Assembly: GCA_947456965.1 (NCBI GenBank) | Contig: CANGTU010000004.1 | Location: 1 to 64,000, forward strand | Direction: 5' to 3' | Source of the DNA: Flavobacteriales bacterium | Lineage (GTDB): Bacteria > Bacteroidota > Bacteroidia > Flavobacteriales_D > Sanyastnellaceae | DNA length: 64,000 nucleotides | Shown here: positions 45,694 through 54,907 of the stretch, in pieces | Position numbering within the stretch: position 1 is the first letter of the stretch | Layout of the letters: each line of letters begins with the position of its first letter | Translations under genes and position numbers: made by a program | Notes under the pieces: generated by a model | Seen by the model: only the letters and a program-made list of their open reading frames with translations | What the model was told of the DNA's origin: nothing | Database searches by the model: none

Positions 45694-45948
45694 TTACTTG
45701 AGCTTGTTGACGAAAACCGTCAGGCTGCTCTTGAGGTTGGAGGCCTTGTTGACGTGAATGACGTCGTTCTTGGCCAGTTTGTCCAGCATGGACACCACAC
45801 GGGGCAGCATTTCAGCAGCTTCTTTCCGGCTGGTCAGGGAGCGCAATTTGCGCACCGCGTTGCGGGTGGTCTTATGGTAATAACGGTTGCGCAAACGCTT
45901 GGCGTCGTTGCTGCGGATGCGCTTGAGGGCTGACTTGTGATTGGCCAT
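45694..45948 (-). CDS. rpsT: 30S ribosomal protein S20
   Basis: 84 residues starting [20 protein letters not shown], with the basic helical bundle and ending [13 protein letters not shown], typical for S20. It binds 16S rRNA early in small-subunit assembly. The frame is open upstream to 46254, but the extension is non-homologous and runs through the promoter. The chosen ATG lies 19 bp downstream of a consensus -7 element. It is monocistronic with its own promoter and terminator. Confidence 0.97.
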   Translation of the reverse strand: MANHKSALKRIRSNDAKRLRNRYYHKTTRNAVRKLRSLTSRKEAAEMLPRVVSMLDKLAKNDVIHVNKASNLKSSLTVFVNKLK

Positions 45949-45967
45949 ATCTTTTGAAAACGGGCTG

Positions 45968-45997
45968 CAAATATACACCGGGTTCGTATCCCGGCAA
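45968..45997 (-). promoter_or_regulatory. rpsT promoter, Bacteroidota consensus
   Basis: On the minus strand TTG (45997-45995), exactly 19 bp, then TATATTTG (45975-45968). This matches the Bacteroidota sigma form TTG-N19-TAnnTTTG. A 5-bp inverted repeat CCGGG/CCCGG with a 7-nt spacer (45978-45994) fills most of the gap between the two elements. Confidence 0.85.
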
Positions 45998-46057
45998 GTG
46001 TATGGCTGAAATTTCCCACTATAACCTTTTCCAGAGCCTATCCGTAGGACAGGGTAA

Positions 46058-48034
46058 TTGTCATTCTTATCCATCGTGTCCAGTCGTTTGAAAACCCAGA
46101 TTCTCTTGCTCGCTGCTCTGGCAGCTTGCGGTCCGGCGATGGCCCAGAATCTGAAGAGAATCAATGGGTTGGTGGCCATTATGGACAGGGGTTGCTCCGA
46201 TTCGATGATGGTGAGGCTCAATCTGGAGGTGGCGGATGAGTTCATCTTCAACAACCCCGATACGGCTCGTTATTATTCTTTACGGGCGCTGGAGCTGGCC
46301 ACCCGCATAGGAGATACCAGCCGGATGGCAAAGGCCTCCAACTACCTCGGCATTACCCATTTCAGCCAGGGGCAGTTCGTGAGCGCCCTGGAGTTCTACC
46401 AGAACGCCCAAACGCTCAGCCGCCAGGTAAATGACCGCGCCGGGGCGCTGAAGGCCATGAATAACATCGGGATTGTGTACACCAATTTAGGTGACTACCG
46501 CAAAGCCATCGAAACCCAGGCCGCAGCCTATGAAGAGAACATGGCCATCGGCAACGCCACACACGCCGCTTACAATCTGTATAATATAGCCTCCGGTTAC
46601 CTGTCGCTGAGGGATATTCCCAAAGCCAGAGCGATGGTGAACCGGATAGATGAACTCCAGAAACTCGATGCTTCGGTCGCCATGGATCTTTCCTCTATCA
46701 TGGGTGAAATCTACCTGGAGGAAAATAAACCCGACTCAGCGGTCATGGCATTGTCCAAAGCCCTTGAGGTCAGCCGGAGTGAGGGCGACGAGTACTTCAT
46801 GACCAGCCTTCACCTCAGCCAGGCCCGAGCCTATCTGCAACAGCGAAACTTCGAGGAGGCGAGCATTCAGCTGGAGGAGGCTGGCCTCCTGATATGGAAG
46901 AACGGGTTTGACAACCAGCGGCTGACGCACCTGCAGCTTGAAGCTGAATGGCTGTCGGAGAAGGGACTCCACATAGAAGCATTCAGGAAGCAGAAGCGAT
47001 ATACCATACTCAAGGATAGTCTGGATCGGGTGAACAACCTCAACCGGATTTCAGAGCTCAGCGCCCGCTACGAATCGGAAAGACAGGCCTCCCGCATTGC
47101 CCGGCAGGATCAGGAACTTTTGGAAAAGTCATCCCAGTTCCGGCTGGCCATAATGGGAGGAGGTGCTTTCTGTCTGCTTGCCGCGCTGGTCTTTGTGAAC
47201 CTGCTCCGAAAGCGCCGAATGAATGCACTGCTCCGCATCCAGAATAAGGAGATCAAATCCCAACGGCAGAAAATCATTTCATCACTGGATTACGCGCGAC
47301 GCATCCAGACAGCCATCCTGCCTAACGACCAGCAGCTGGCCGGCAGTTTTCACGAGTGGTTTATCTTTTTCCGTCCGCGGGATATTGTCAGCGGTGATAT
47401 CTACTGGTGCCGGGAGATGAATGGTGTCATCTACCTCGCAGTAATCGACTGTACCGGCCATGGAGTGCCCGGGGCGTTTATGTCCCTGATCGCCTATTCA
47501 AAACTGAATAAGGTCATCGGAACGGGCGACAGGTCTTGTCATGAAATCATGTGGGACCTGCATAAGGAGGTGGTGTCCACGCTCAATCAGGGAACTGCTG
47601 ATGCAGCACCCGACGGAATGGATATGAGTCTATGCCGGATTGACCGGGCTTCCGCAACCCTGGAGTATTGCGGAGCAAATCATGCCATACACGTGTATTC
47701 AGGGAGTGAACTGACCGAGTACCGCTCTAATCCGCATAGCCTGGGCGGAACATGGTTCGAACGGCGCTATGGCGAAGGCAACAATCCCTTTACATCAATA
47801 CGGATTCATTATGAGCAGGGCGATGCCTTATTCATGCATAGCGACGGTATGATGGATCAGATCGGGGGGCCCAGCCGGCGAAAACTGAACAAGTCGAGGT
47901 TTCGCGATCTCCTCACAGCTATCGCCGAAGCCCCCATGAAGCGAGGCGAGGAGACGTGCTCTGAAGCTTTGCTGGGATGGAGGCGTTCAGCTCCTCAAAC
48001 GGATGATATTCTCGTATTGGGAGTCAGGTTGTAA
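46058..48034 (+). CDS. TPR - transmembrane - SpoIIE/PP2C phosphatase (SiaA-like role proposed)
   Basis: 658 residues from TTG 46058 (GTG 46076 is an alternative; both give a signal peptide ending [10 protein letters not shown] in outline). Periplasmic TPR-type repeats (about 45-330) precede a transmembrane helix (361-383), a short coiled coil, the linker [12 protein letters not shown] (411-422), and a PP2C-type SpoIIE domain. That domain has [33 protein letters not shown] and TDDILVLGV, so the metal-binding aspartates are kept. It should sense an envelope cue and dephosphorylate a cytosolic partner. It converges on the siaC-like and SiaB-SiaB genes, which suggests that partner. Confidence 0.9.
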   Translation: MSFLSIVSSRLKTQILLLAALAACGPAMAQNLKRINGLVAIMDRGCSDSMMVRLNLEVADEFIFNNPDTARYYSLRALELATRIGDTSRMAKASNYLGITHFSQGQFVSALEFYQNAQTLSRQVNDRAGALKAMNNIGIVYTNLGDYRKAIETQAAAYEENMAIGNATHAAYNLYNIASGYLSLRDIPKARAMVNRIDELQKLDASVAMDLSSIMGEIYLEENKPDSAVMALSKALEVSRSEGDEYFMTSLHLSQARAYLQQRNFEEASIQLEEAGLLIWKNGFDNQRLTHLQLEAEWLSEKGLHIEAFRKQKRYTILKDSLDRVNNLNRISELSARYESERQASRIARQDQELLEKSSQFRLAIMGGGAFCLLAALVFVNLLRKRRMNALLRIQNKEIKSQRQKIISSLDYARRIQTAILPNDQQLAGSFHEWFIFFRPRDIVSGDIYWCREMNGVIYLAVIDCTGHGVPGAFMSLIAYSKLNKVIGTGDRSCHEIMWDLHKEVVSTLNQGTADAAPDGMDMSLCRIDRASATLEYCGANHAIHVYSGSELTEYRSNPHSLGGTWFERRYGEGNNPFTSIRIHYEQGDALFMHSDGMMDQIGGPSRRKLNKSRFRDLLTAIAEAPMKRGEETCSEALLGWRRSAPQTDDILVLGVRL

Positions 48035-48085
48035 GTGAGAATTCCGTAAACAACCTGATGCGAAACGATCGAAGGGAGAGACGAA

Positions 48086-48469
48086 CTACTGGATGACTAT
48101 CCGGAACGGAATTTCGAGCAGGCCCTTTAGCTCTTGTCCTTTTTCAATCATCAGTTCATCATCATGGTCAACGTGCCAGTTGACCTGAACCTTGCTCTTG
48201 TCCCCTGCGCGGTTCTCCAGAATGGTCAGAAGTTCAAACAAAAACCGCCCTGAGGAGGAATTGAAGTAATCCAGCTTCAATTCGAGTAAGGTTTCCTGAG
48301 CAGAGGCCGCGCAATAGGCACGGGTCCAGTCGATAAGAGGCTGGTAGAATTGCCAGGCATTCTCGGGCAGAGATCTCCCGCTGATCACCAGCAAACCATC
48401 AGCAGCACTGAAACGGACCTCGGGGGTGTCTTCTGTAGCTTTTAGTTCAATGGGCTGGAGGTGGATCAT
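48086..48469 (-). CDS. SiaC-like regulatory phosphoprotein (DUF1987)
   Basis: 127 residues, cytosolic. The family pattern is clear: TEDTPEVRFSAADGLLVISGRSLPENAW, then LLELKLDYFNSSSGRFLFELL. In Pseudomonas SiaC a Thr in the equivalent DYFN(S/T)SS loop is phosphorylated by SiaB and dephosphorylated by SiaA, controlling binding to SiaD. Ser71-73 occupy that loop here. The gene lies 19 bp downstream of the tandem SiaB gene on the same strand, so kinase and substrate are probably co-transcribed. Confidence 0.87.
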   Translation of the reverse strand: MIHLQPIELKATEDTPEVRFSAADGLLVISGRSLPENAWQFYQPLIDWTRAYCAASAQETLLELKLDYFNSSSGRFLFELLTILENRAGDKSKVQVNWHVDHDDELMIEKGQELKGLLEIPFRIVIQ

Positions 48470-48488
48470 AGGAGCGTTGCTGCCGGGG

Positions 48489-49595
48489 TTAAATGCTCAC
48501 CTGTATCGTGAAAAGACACCTATTGTCGACGGAGGGATTGAATTCAAAGTTAAAAGGTATGGTACTGGCCTGAGCAATTTCAATCAAACCGAGCCCCGAT
48601 TTCATCTTGTTTTCGAACTTAAGGCTGGCCTTGAGAGCAGTCCGGTGCAGGTCTTTCAGCTCTTCGTGATTCAACTGGCGCAAATACACCAGCTTTTCGG
48701 TCAGGAATTCCTTTTCTGTTTCTGAAACGACATTGCCTGCCTGAAGCAGGATTTGCCCGTTATACATACCAATGGTTACGATACCTTCTGCACGACCCTG
48801 TTTGTCGCCGCCGTGCTTGGCTATGTTCTGGAGAATCTCGACAAGCACGTGTCCGGCTTTCCTGCCCTGAGCGCCGGCCTCCGAAGAGCTGGCCATGTGG
48901 TGTTCAACCATCTCGAGAATAGGAATGATGGCTTTCTGAGAAAAATCGCCTTTGTAATAGAGGAGGGTGTGCTCTCCGTTCATCTGGTCATAAAGAGCGC
49001 GGATCTCATCAATCCGGTTCACTATTTCCCAACGTTCCTTCCCGGGGCAGAAAGTTACCTGTTGATGGAAGAAAACAAGCCCTCCGGGAGCGTCTTCAAA
49101 AAGGTAGAGCACTTGTTGTCCTGATTTCCGGGCGAGCTCAATCAGCCCAAGTCCGGCACCTCCTTTGTCGCTCAGGGCTGAATTTGCCAACTGCTTCAGA
49201 TAAAGGGCTTTGAGGTCTTGAGGTTCGTAGCTGTTGATCTCTTCCATCATGCTCCTAAGCCCGTTTGCTTCTTCGGGCTGGACCATGTTAATGGAATTGA
49301 TAATGAATGAGCTACCTTGAATCCGGAAACTGAACAAGCCGTCGTCACGAAAACCGGGATCAGATCCGGCTACTACTTCACCATGCTTGAGTATATTCTG
49401 GAAACACTCGACCAAAAGGAATGAAACCTTTCTGTTGATAGTCGGGATGACCTGTTGCGCCGTTATGCTACCCTGGAAGATTTCGAGAATGGTATTCGTG
49501 AAATACTCCATGAAGGGGCCTCTGTAGCTGAATACTACAGGCTGATCGATCGTCTCATAATGCAATTTCACAAGAGATTTCAGTCGATGCGGCAT
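48489..49595 (-). CDS. Tandem SiaB-SiaB family protein kinase
   Basis: 368 residues containing two copies of a SiaB-type GHKL kinase domain. Copy 1 (about 1-190) has the N-box LLVECFQNILKHGE and G-box SDKGGAGLGLIELARKSG. Copy 2 (about 195-368) has VLVEILQNIAKHGG and NKMKSGLGLIEIAQAS. Each also has a similar N-terminal segment (VVFSYRGPFMEYF and LLYYKGDFSQKAI). Family members of about 180 residues phosphorylate SiaC. The duplication within one chain is unusual. Both N-boxes keep Glu and Asn, so both sites look capable of binding ATP-Mg. It lies next to the siaC-like gene. Confidence 0.85.
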   Translation of the reverse strand: MPHRLKSLVKLHYETIDQPVVFSYRGPFMEYFTNTILEIFQGSITAQQVIPTINRKVSFLLVECFQNILKHGEVVAGSDPGFRDDGLFSFRIQGSSFIINSINMVQPEEANGLRSMMEEINSYEPQDLKALYLKQLANSALSDKGGAGLGLIELARKSGQQVLYLFEDAPGGLVFFHQQVTFCPGKERWEIVNRIDEIRALYDQMNGEHTLLYYKGDFSQKAIIPILEMVEHHMASSSEAGAQGRKAGHVLVEILQNIAKHGGDKQGRAEGIVTIGMYNGQILLQAGNVVSETEKEFLTEKLVYLRQLNHEELKDLHRTALKASLKFENKMKSGLGLIEIAQASTIPFNFEFNPSVDNRCLFTIQVSI

Positions 49596-49850
49596 ATTGT
49601 TATCAGGTCAGCGAGATGCATGCCAGCAGCCCCGGCGCCATCCACCAGATGGGGTTTACGTAATACATAATAGTCAGGTTTCAAGGATGCGTCGCAAAGT
49701 AAACAATCATTGGCCATTTTCATACAATCAGCGAGCTACTGGTTCTCCGGAAGGTATTGTTGCTGGGGGGTGTTTTGAAAAGCAATAAGGTGAGGTCTTG
49801 CAACCTGATGACGAGCGCCGCCGGCTATCCCCCATGCCCCGCGAGAAGAG

Positions 49851-49882
49851 AACAAAAAAAACCCTTTGTTTCCAAAGGGTTT
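49851..49882 (-). terminator. Intrinsic terminator of tRNA-Glu
   Basis: On the minus strand an ACCCTTTG/CAAAGGGT stem (extendable by two A-T pairs) with a GAAA tetraloop is followed by a long T-run. It lies 13 nt after the tRNA 3' end. Confidence 0.92.
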
Positions 49883-49895
49883 CTCCAAACTTTCG

Positions 49896-49967
<72 letters not shown>

Positions 49968-49985
49968 GTGGGTCTAAAGCGGGTG

Positions 49986-50015
49986 CAAAAATAGCAGGAT
50001 TTAGCCATCAGTCAA
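49986..50015 (-). promoter_or_regulatory. tRNA-Glu promoter, Bacteroidota consensus
   Basis: On the minus strand TTG (50015-50013), 19 bp, then TATTTTTG (49993-49986), ending 18 nt before the mature tRNA. Spacing is identical to the rpsT promoter. Confidence 0.85.
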
Positions 50016-50052
50016 GCGGCAACCGGATTTTCCTTGAAAATTATGCAGACGG

Positions 50053-50727
50053 CTATTTCTCGATTCCAAACTGGAAGCCCAGCCGCTTGCCCGTGGCAAG
50101 TACCTGACTGTGGCCCATACTCTGGATTTCTTCAACCGAAAGAATCTGCATATTCTCATAGGGCGGAGTCAGCAGGTCAAAGTCGAGTGTATAAAGCAAT
50201 GCCGCCTCCACAATCTGCGTAAGGGCCGCATGGTCGAGCTTCGCATTCACAAAATCATTGAACTGATAGCCCATCTGCCTCTTGCCCTGAACCAGAAAGT
50301 GATCCTCCCGGTTCACGAAGATCCGGCCAATAAGGTAACCCACATCGGTGAGGCGCTGGTATTTGAAGCTGTCCGCGAGAAAATTGTAGATATTGATGAT
50401 GCCCACATAGCTGTTTTCAGGCTGTTCCCGAAGGTATCCGCTCTTCCAGAGACTATGCGACTGGTCGAACTGGAATACGTTGGTGTGCATCTGGAATACG
50501 AGCACGTCACCAGCCACCTTCATCTCTGTCTGAAAATCGCCCTTATCGCTCAGGTTGAATGTGACCCGGGAGTCGGCGTGGGCAAACTGCTTTTCAATAT
50601 CCCCGAGCACTTCCCTGAGCACAAGCCTGAGATCCTGAAAAACCTGCTGTGTGTTCTGGAACACGTCCTGCTTGAGGATTCCTTTGTCGCGGATCACGCG
50701 ATGGATGTTTTCTCTGGCTTCGCTCAT
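50053..50727 (-). CDS. Conserved hypothetical protein, unknown function
   Basis: 224 residues from the ATG at 50727 (MSEARENIHRVIRD). The frame is open to 50769 but would then overlap proS. No signal peptide or transmembrane helix. Mixed alpha/beta with segments QDLRLVLREVLGDIEKQF, DFQTEMKVAGDVLVFQMHTNVFQFD, YVGIINIYNFLADSF and GRIFVNREDHFLVQGKRQMGYQFND. I recognise no domain. The regular appearance of basic and aromatic residues in the central sheet might suggest ligand or nucleic-acid binding, which is a guess. It follows proS by 25 bp and is probably co-transcribed. Confidence 0.78.
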   Translation of the reverse strand: MSEARENIHRVIRDKGILKQDVFQNTQQVFQDLRLVLREVLGDIEKQFAHADSRVTFNLSDKGDFQTEMKVAGDVLVFQMHTNVFQFDQSHSLWKSGYLREQPENSYVGIINIYNFLADSFKYQRLTDVGYLIGRIFVNREDHFLVQGKRQMGYQFNDFVNAKLDHAALTQIVEAALLYTLDFDLLTPPYENMQILSVEEIQSMGHSQVLATGKRLGFQFGIEK

Positions 50728-50752
50728 GATGATCTGAATATGGATTTGGAGG

Positions 50753-52222
50753 TCAGTAAGCTCGTGCAAACAGCACCCGACGGGCCGATGGCCTGCCGGT
50801 GACCATGCACGATCCGGATTCTCCCGGTTGTTCTATTGGAATACACCGAATGGTCGCCTTTGTTTCCGCCTTCACCCGCTCTTCCGTCTCAGGTGTGCCA
50901 TCCCAGTGGGCCAGAAAGAAGCCTCCTTTCTCGTCGAGCAGGCGCTTGAATTCTTCATAGCTGTCCACTTGAGTGTAATAGGACCGGCGCATCGCCAGGG
51001 CTTCCTCGTAAAGATTGCGCTGGATGTCTTCAAGCAGGGCCTCAATTGCCGCTGCCGCATCCTGCATGGGAATGCCCGCCTTGGTTCCGGTATCACGACG
51101 CGCTACTTCAACGGTGCCCTGCTCGAGATCTTTTGGCCCCACAGCGATCCGCACAGGTACGCCTTTAAGCTCGTATTCCGCAAACTTCCAGCCGGAGCGC
51201 TTGGTGTCATCATCATCCAACTTCACCACAATGCCTCTGGAGCGCAAATCCCGGATCAGGGGTTCAACGGCTTCCACAACCTGAGCCAGCTGCTCTGGTC
51301 CTTTGTAGATCGGCACCACCACCACATGAATGGGAGCCAGCTTCGGGGGAAGACGCAGCCCCTTGTCATCGCTGTGTGTCATGATCAGGGCTCCCATCAA
51401 CCGTGTGGATACACCCCAGGATGTTGCCCACACGTAGTCCAGCACGCCCTCTTTGGAGGTGAACTTGACGTCAAAGGCCTTGGCGAAGTTCTGACCAAGG
51501 AAATGGGAGGTGCCCGCCTGCAGGGCCTTGCCGTCCTGCATCATGGCTTCGATACACAGCGTATCCACCGCACCGGCAAAGCGCTCACTCTCGGTTTTAC
51601 GCCCCTTCACCACCGGCATGGCCATGAATTGTTCTGCAAATACGGCGTAGACATCGAGCATCCGTTCGGTTTCTTCAACCGCCTCCGCAGATGTGCTGTG
51701 CGCAGTGTGGCCTTCCTGCCAGAGAAATTCGGATGTGCGGAGGAATAGTCGCGTGCGCATTTCCCAGCGCACCACATTGGCCCATTGATTAATGAGGATG
51801 GGCAAGTCGCGGTAACTCTGGATCCAGCCCTTGTATGTATTCCAGATTATGGTCTCAGACGTGGGCCGGACGATCAGCTCTTCGTCGAGCTTGGCATCGG
51901 GATCCACTACTACTCCACCGTCCTGGGCCTTGAGCCTGTAGTGAGTCACCACAGCACATTCTTTGGCAAAGCCCTCCACGTGGGCGGCTTCCTTGCTCAG
52001 ATAGGACTTGGGAATAAATAGCGGAAAATAAGCGTTCTGGTGTCCGGTGTCCTTAAACATCTTGTCGAGGGCATCGCGCATTTTTTCCCAGATGGCATAA
52101 CCATAAGGCTTAATCACCATGCACCCTTTCACATCACTATGCTGTGCCAGATCGGCCATCACTACCAGCTCATTGTACCACCTCGAATAGTCTTCAGCGC
52201 GTGAAGTCAACTTTTCCGCCAT
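50753..52222 (-). CDS. proS: Prolyl-tRNA synthetase, archaeal/eukaryotic-type (ProS type 3)
   Basis: Class II aminoacyl-tRNA synthetase of 489 residues charging tRNA-Pro. It has the motif 1 region ([14 protein letters not shown]), the motif 2 loop ([31 protein letters not shown]), motif 3 ([22 protein letters not shown]), an anticodon-binding domain and a short C-terminal domain ending FARAY. The absence of the bacterial-type editing insertion, and the C-terminal Tyr, fit the short archaeal-like form usual in Bacteroidota. It is the first gene of a minus-strand unit. Confidence 0.96.
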   Translation of the reverse strand: MAEKLTSRAEDYSRWYNELVVMADLAQHSDVKGCMVIKPYGYAIWEKMRDALDKMFKDTGHQNAYFPLFIPKSYLSKEAAHVEGFAKECAVVTHYRLKAQDGGVVVDPDAKLDEELIVRPTSETIIWNTYKGWIQSYRDLPILINQWANVVRWEMRTRLFLRTSEFLWQEGHTAHSTSAEAVEETERMLDVYAVFAEQFMAMPVVKGRKTESERFAGAVDTLCIEAMMQDGKALQAGTSHFLGQNFAKAFDVKFTSKEGVLDYVWATSWGVSTRLMGALIMTHSDDKGLRLPPKLAPIHVVVVPIYKGPEQLAQVVEAVEPLIRDLRSRGIVVKLDDDDTKRSGWKFAEYELKGVPVRIAVGPKDLEQGTVEVARRDTGTKAGIPMQDAAAAIEALLEDIQRNLYEEALAMRRSYYTQVDSYEEFKRLLDEKGGFFLAHWDGTPETEERVKAETKATIRCIPIEQPGESGSCMVTGRPSARRVLFARAY

Positions 52223-52256
52223 CTCTTGGTATGATTATTGGGTATAAAAAACAAGC

Positions 52257-52287
52257 CAAAAGTAGGGAAATAAATGCCCTATCTTTG
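52257..52287. promoter_or_regulatory. Possible divergent promoters between proS and the lipoprotein gene
   Basis: TACTTTTG on the minus strand (52264-52257) faces proS, and TATCTTTG on the plus strand (52280-52287) faces 52325. Both match TAnnTTTG, but neither has TTG at 19-bp spacing. Confidence 0.35.
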
Positions 52288-52324
52288 GAGAAGAGCCTCA
52301 TTGAATTTCTTAATACCATAGCCC

Positions 52325-53425
52325 ATGATGACAACCAGGATTCTATTCTTTGCACTCGCCACTTCCTTCATGTTGGTTTCGTGCTCAGGCACCAGGCAAA
52401 TGGCTTCTGCCGGCTATGAGGACGATGAAATATACTACCGCAAAGGGGATACTTTTATCACCGAGGTGCCAGCTCCTTCAGAGCGCCCGACCAATAATGC
52501 GGAAATTGCAGAAGATGATTACTATGTGCCGGGTCAGGATATCGATGTGACCAACACATATTACGGAGACGCCTATACCACGAACGGCTTCCAGAATGAG
52601 TTTGACCTGTTCGCCAACCGGCCGATGTGGGTCATGAACTGGGATCCTTTTTTGGGGTGGTATTTCACATACAATTTTGGCTGTAACCAATGGAACTGCC
52701 CGGATGCTTTTATTGTCCATGCCACACTGCCTGGTTGGGGCCCGTCAAGCTGGAATTCATGGAACGGTCGGTTTTGGGGTGATCCTTTTCTCCGGCCCAT
52801 GGGCGCGACTCTATGGAACACGGGTTACTTCTGGAACGGCAGTGGCTTCGGTTTTGGACTAGGACCCTGGGGCAATGGGTATTGGGCAGATGCTCCTGTG
52901 CCGGGTCAGGTGAACTTCGGTCACCGATCCCCCCTTGCTGCAAACAGTGTATTCAGTTCGGTTTACAATGATCAGTTGACGTCCACTGACCGCATCGGAA
53001 AGCCCTTCCCGAATGTCGATCAGCCCGTAAGCAGCGATGAGAATGCGGTTCGCACGCCCTCACGCGGACGGTCCAATGCGTCGCGCTTCCCTTATGTCCA
53101 GACTGATCGCCCCTCAAATAACACAGATGACCGCAATGTTCGCCGACCGGCAGGTCAGGATGACTACTTCACTCCGCGTCCGTTCAACACACCCCATCCG
53201 GTGGAGGTGAAAAGCCCTGATGTGCGCAAGCCTGCTTCCGACAACAGTTCCCCGGGCACCGGCAGAAGGCCATCTGCCTCACCCGGAGGACGTGATTCGG
53301 AACGCCGTCCTTCATCGGGCTTCAGCAGCCCGTCTTCAGGTGGTAGCGGCCGATCAGGGTCCGGATCTTCCTCTCCCTCTCCTTCGCGGTCCGGCGGCGG
53401 CGGAGGAACGACCCGAAGGAGGTAA
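52325..53425 (+). CDS. Lipoprotein of unknown function with Gly/Ser/Arg-rich tail
   Basis: 366 residues. Lipobox LVSC (Cys20) follows a signal sequence. A central region (about 85-200) is very rich in Trp, Asn, Gly, Phe and Pro (for example WDPFLGWYFTYNFGCNQWN and GPSSWNSWNGRFWGDPF), with two Cys. The C-terminal 140 residues are disordered, rich in Ser, Pro, Arg and Gly, ending in a run of glycines and TRRR. No family is recognised. It is probably surface- or periplasm-exposed. The next gene, an outer-membrane barrel, starts 5 bp after its stop, so the two likely work together. Confidence 0.8.
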   Translation: MMTTRILFFALATSFMLVSCSGTRQMASAGYEDDEIYYRKGDTFITEVPAPSERPTNNAEIAEDDYYVPGQDIDVTNTYYGDAYTTNGFQNEFDLFANRPMWVMNWDPFLGWYFTYNFGCNQWNCPDAFIVHATLPGWGPSSWNSWNGRFWGDPFLRPMGATLWNTGYFWNGSGFGFGLGPWGNGYWADAPVPGQVNFGHRSPLAANSVFSSVYNDQLTSTDRIGKPFPNVDQPVSSDENAVRTPSRGRSNASRFPYVQTDRPSNNTDDRNVRRPAGQDDYFTPRPFNTPHPVEVKSPDVRKPASDNSSPGTGRRPSASPGGRDSERRPSSGFSSPSSGGSGRSGSGSSSPSPSRSGGGGGTTRRR

Positions 53426-53430
53426 CCCTT

Positions 53431-54900
53431 ATGCAATCCATCCATGCGACCGTGAAAGAGTTAATCGTCGCACTGCTGACCTTCTGCTTGTTCTTGCCGG
53501 CAGGTATCGCCCAAAATGAGGTTGATGCACTCCGTTTCTCCAACACGCAAGTGCCAGGTACTGCACGATCACTCGGAATGGGCGGTGCGTTTGGTGCTCT
53601 CGGTGCGGATGGTAGCGCCTACTGGATCAATCCCGGCGGATTGGGTGCCTATCGAAGGAGCAGTGTAGAGATGACACTCAACGTTAATGACTTTCATGCA
53701 CTTGCGGCCTACGAAGGGAATGAAGCCGCTGACGGTCGCACCAACCTGACGATTCAGAGTTTTTCTCTGAACAGTACCCGCGCTATAGACAACTCCCGCT
53801 GGAAAAGCTATACACTCGGATTTGGTTATGGGAAGTCAAACAACTTCCACCAGCAGATCCGCATTGATGGTGAGGCAGCTAACACCACCCTGCTGGATGT
53901 GTTCGCAGCGCAGGCCAACGGCACATCATCGGCAGAGTTGATGGACAAGTATCCCTTTGGCGCAGGACTGGCCTGGGAGTCCTTTGTCATTGATCCGCTG
54001 AATGAAGATGACCTGACCTACGTGCCTGCCGCCAGCGGAGGTGCTGTCAGGCAATCGCAATCCATCGAGCGGGAGGGTTCCATGTCCGAAACTTCATTTG
54101 GATTCGGAGCCAACTATGCAGATTGGCTTTACATCGGTGGCACACTCAGCTTTCACGGGATCAACTTTTCTGAGGTCTCGCGATACCAGGAAGATTTTCG
54201 CGAAACAGATGACCTGAAATCCTATCAGTACAGGCAGGACCTCCGGGCAAGCGGAGCGGGTATCGGAATGAAACTCGGCGCTATTGCCTGTCCCACAGCC
54301 TGGCTTCGACTTGGCGCTGCGTGGCATAGCGGCGTCCGCTATGGAATTTCGGACACGTACAGCGCGGAGATTTCATCGCAGTTTCTGGACGGAGGATCGG
54401 AAGGTTTTGGGTCGCCTGTCAATGTGTTTGAGTATGTGGTGCAGGCCCCTCGACGCATCCATGGATCAGTGGCTTTTGTGCTGGGTGATGGTGGTGTGGT
54501 TTCGGCAGATTATGAGCGCACGAACTATGGTGCAATCCGGATGGAGTCCACGGAGAGCGACTATTCTTTTAATGCCGAAAACCAGGCTATTGGAATGCTC
54601 TACCGGACTGCACATCGGGTGCGTGCGGGTGCTGAGTTGCGCCTGGCTGAAGCCTGGCGTGCTCGCTTCGGTGCGCAATACATGCAGAGCCCGTTTGTGT
54701 TGGGTGCGAATTCAAATTCTGCTCAGATTGGCCTTTCGGCAGGCGGAGGATTTCGCCGGGATGCACTTTTTGCTGACCTCGCAGCGATGTTCAGCCGCCG
54801 CAGGGAGGATTACTACATGTACAATCCTCAATTGGTCAATCCTGCTTCCATTGCTATGAGTCAGCTTGCCGTGATGCTTTCTCTAGGTCTGAGATTCTGA
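53431..54900 (+). CDS. Outer-membrane beta-barrel protein, OmpP1/FadL-like
   Basis: 489 residues, signal peptide (LIVALLTFCLFLPAGIAQ). The N-terminus after cleavage has PGTARSLGMGGAFGALGADGSAYWINPGGLG, a pattern shared by FadL/OmpP1-type and PorV-like barrels (a hatch-like segment). Many amphipathic strands follow, and the protein ends in MLSLGLRF with terminal Phe. It may be a transport channel for hydrophobic compounds or a T9SS accessory barrel. The assignment within the superfamily is uncertain. It is co-transcribed with the Trp/Asn-rich lipoprotein and convergent with the OmpA gene 7 bp beyond its stop. Confidence 0.82.
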   Translation: MQSIHATVKELIVALLTFCLFLPAGIAQNEVDALRFSNTQVPGTARSLGMGGAFGALGADGSAYWINPGGLGAYRRSSVEMTLNVNDFHALAAYEGNEAADGRTNLTIQSFSLNSTRAIDNSRWKSYTLGFGYGKSNNFHQQIRIDGEAANTTLLDVFAAQANGTSSAELMDKYPFGAGLAWESFVIDPLNEDDLTYVPAASGGAVRQSQSIEREGSMSETSFGFGANYADWLYIGGTLSFHGINFSEVSRYQEDFRETDDLKSYQYRQDLRASGAGIGMKLGAIACPTAWLRLGAAWHSGVRYGISDTYSAEISSQFLDGGSEGFGSPVNVFEYVVQAPRRIHGSVAFVLGDGGVVSADYERTNYGAIRMESTESDYSFNAENQAIGMLYRTAHRVRAGAELRLAEAWRARFGAQYMQSPFVLGANSNSAQIGLSAGGGFRRDALFADLAAMFSRRREDYYMYNPQLVNPASIAMSQLAVMLSLGLRF

Positions 54901-54907
54901 TACCCGG

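Noticed and set aside
45978-45994. tRNA T-arm-like hairpin as part of a tRNA gene
   Set aside because: No acceptor, D or anticodon arm can be built around it. It lies within the rpsT promoter.
45949-46254. N-terminal extension of rpsT to 186 residues
   Set aside because: The extra residues are unlike S20 and span the consensus promoter and the 5' end of the divergent gene.
50110-50802. 230-residue plus-strand ORF
   Set aside because: Antisense to the conserved hypothetical gene downstream of proS. No signal, domain or start context.
50828-51748. 306-residue plus-strand ORF
   Set aside because: Antisense to proS, whose class II motifs are all present on the minus strand.
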